A stretch of DNA of 6,531 nucleotides from Candidatus Sumerlaeota bacterium (GTDB lineage: Bacteria; Sumerlaeota; Sumerlaeia; JADFCT01): assembly GCA_026398575.1 (NCBI GenBank), contig JAPLSP010000572.1, positions 1 to 6,531 on the forward strand. The letters run 5' to 3'. Below are positions 5,941-6,531 of the stretch, in pieces. Below the pieces are notes generated by a model that did no database searches, was not told where the DNA came from, and saw only the letters and a program-made list of their open reading frames with translations. Every line of letters starts with the position of its first letter. The stretch's first letter is position 1. A program made the position numbers and the translations under genes.

Positions 5941-6264
5941 TTATGCCGCAATCAGGATGCCTTCCTGGCGCGCAACTTCCAGAATGAGGCGTGAATCATC
6001 CGTCTCCCACTCCCGTTCGCCGCAGGGGATAGGCTCGATGCGGGTGTCGCTCTGGCCTGTGGCCAGCCAAAGGTTTTCCACCATGGCAACCGTTCGGTCG
6101 CCGTCGAATTCGGGCGCAATCACGATGAGATCAATATCGCTGTTCTCATGCGCCGCTCCTCGGGCATAAGAGCCAAATAGAATCGCGCGCCGGGCATGGA
6201 TGCCATATTGGGGCAATGCGGCCAGGTATTTTAGGGTCACGTTTATAATTGCGCTTTCAACCAT
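5941..6264 (-). CDS. MNT-type nucleotidyltransferase domain protein (probable HEPN/MNT antitoxin)
   Basis: This is a complete 107-aa protein of the usual length for minimal nucleotidyltransferases. The core motif is G31-S32-Y-A-R-G, ten residues, then D43-I-D45, the two metal-binding aspartates of the polymerase-beta fold. Glu77 in R-I-E-P-I-P is a possible third acidic ligand. The ATG at 6264 has GAGGAG at 6273-6278, eight bases upstream. Known family: in HEPN/MNT modules the MNT protein adds AMP groups to its HEPN RNase partner and so silences it. The gene begins inside the end of a HEPN-like reading frame (22-base overlap), as expected for translational coupling, but the HEPN gene appears truncated here. 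It may be a leftover antitoxin. It could also serve a HEPN protein elsewhere in the genome. Confidence 0.88.
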   Translation of the reverse strand: MVESAIINVTLKYLAALPQYGIHARRAILFGSYARGAAHENSDIDLIVIAPEFDGDRTVAMVENLWLATGQSDTRIEPIPCGEREWETDDSRLILEVARQEGILIAA

Positions 6265-6395
6265 TGTACCATCTCCTCAGACGCAACCATGCGCGCAGTG
6301 GCGGTCGCCGCGTCTAATGGAACCTGATTGGAATCGGCGTATCGGCCTTCCAACTGATAAACGATTTCAAGAGCTAGATGCGAACGATTCCGGTG
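6243..6395 (-). pseudogene. C-terminal remnant of a HEPN-domain protein
   Basis: Fifty codons after an in-frame TGA (6396-6398) read through to TAA at 6243-6245. The peptide contains L-E-G-R-Y-A-D-S, then P-L-D-A-A-T-A-T-A, then a final helix with W-L-K-A-Q-L. This order, a Tyr/Arg-Tyr turn followed by an amphipathic terminal helix ending W-L-K-x-Q-L, is typical of the ends of HEPN proteins paired with MNT nucleotidyltransferases. The 22-base overlap with the MNT start is also typical. No start codon, N-terminal helices or R-x(4)-H RNase motif is found upstream in this frame, so the toxin is very likely inactive. A sequencing frameshift would be an alternative explanation, but the neighbouring frame does not look like HEPN either. 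Confidence 0.6.
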
Positions 6396-6517
6396 TCAAG
6401 GGCAAAAATGAAATATCGAACTTTGCCCCAATCCGTCAGCCCCCCATCGACGATGATTTTCGGACGGCGAAATAGATGACTAAAATGCTCATCAATTTCT
6501 GTTGGCGAAACTTTCAT
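6374..6517 (-). CDS. Short open frame of unknown nature at the right edge
   Basis: An ATG at 6517 opens a 47-codon frame ending at TAG (6374-6376), and the frame is also open upstream to the window edge. The peptide begins M-K-V-S-P-T-E-I-D-E-H-F and includes a stretch near D-G-G-L-T-D-W-G-K-V. Its end overlaps the start of the HEPN-like remnant in another frame. No clear Shine-Dalgarno precedes the ATG and no family was recognised. It may be the end of an interrupted gene, a small real gene, or chance. Confidence 0.25.
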   Translation of the reverse strand: MKVSPTEIDEHFSHLFRRPKIIVDGGLTDWGKVRYFIFALDTGIVRI

Positions 6518-6531
6518 GCTCGCGAAGAGGC

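Noticed and set aside
5694..5951. An 85-codon minus-strand open frame
   Set aside because: It is antisense to the NmrA-like remnant. Its translation is Arg/Pro/Thr-rich without motifs, while the plus strand gives ordered family motifs.
6200..6475. A 91-codon plus-strand open frame
   Set aside because: It is antisense to the MNT start and the HEPN-like tail. The minus-strand readings carry family features and this one does not.

Overview
The window looks like a chromosomal stretch from an environmental bacterium, most plausibly of the Planctomycetes-Verrucomicrobia group. That placement is inferred from three things. There are three neighbouring exported beta-propeller proteins, one opening its mature part with a W-x-x-W-R-G-P-x-x-N-G-V-S signature. 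Short dispersed repeats of the 'accacagagacaccgaggcacagag' and 'ccgaaaaccgaaaactgagaac' type lie between and inside genes. Base composition is moderately GC-rich. No rRNA, tRNA, CRISPR array or transposase was found.

Positions 1-5415 hold three minus-strand genes. In transcription order they are a lipoprotein propeller (5415-4333), a PQQ-type WD-like propeller with a signal peptide (4142-2889), and a large two-component-regulator-type propeller with an extra C-terminal domain (2616-112). All three carry export signals, so the set probably works outside the cytoplasm, but no catalytic residues are visible. Gaps of 190 and 272 bases, and good promoters before the first and third genes, argue against one tight operon. 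A 30-bp inverted repeat (4198-4291) fills the first gap. The third gene carries two in-frame, repeat-derived insertions (about 1795-1901 and 958-1010), each in a linker or loop rather than in a propeller repeat.

Positions 5416-5754 are intergenic and rich in signals: the minus-strand promoter of the lipoprotein gene, two 20-bp imperfect direct repeats with palindromic cores, and a plus-strand TATAAT promoter followed by paired GTTCG/CGAAC half-sites and a strong Shine-Dalgarno. That second promoter now drives only a broken gene. Positions 5755-5940 read as the N-terminus of an NmrA-like NAD(P)-binding protein, with a TAG stop, an apparent internal deletion, and an end at the neighbouring locus.

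Positions 5941-6531 contain an intact minus-strand MNT-type nucleotidyltransferase (107 aa). Overlapping its start by 22 bases is a 50-codon open stretch that resembles the C-terminus of a HEPN protein, the usual toxin partner. The rest of the HEPN gene is absent in frame, so this appears to be an orphaned or decaying HEPN/MNT toxin-antitoxin module. A 47-codon frame of unknown nature lies at the right edge. The right part of the window therefore looks like a decay zone beside a more stable block of exported propeller genes.
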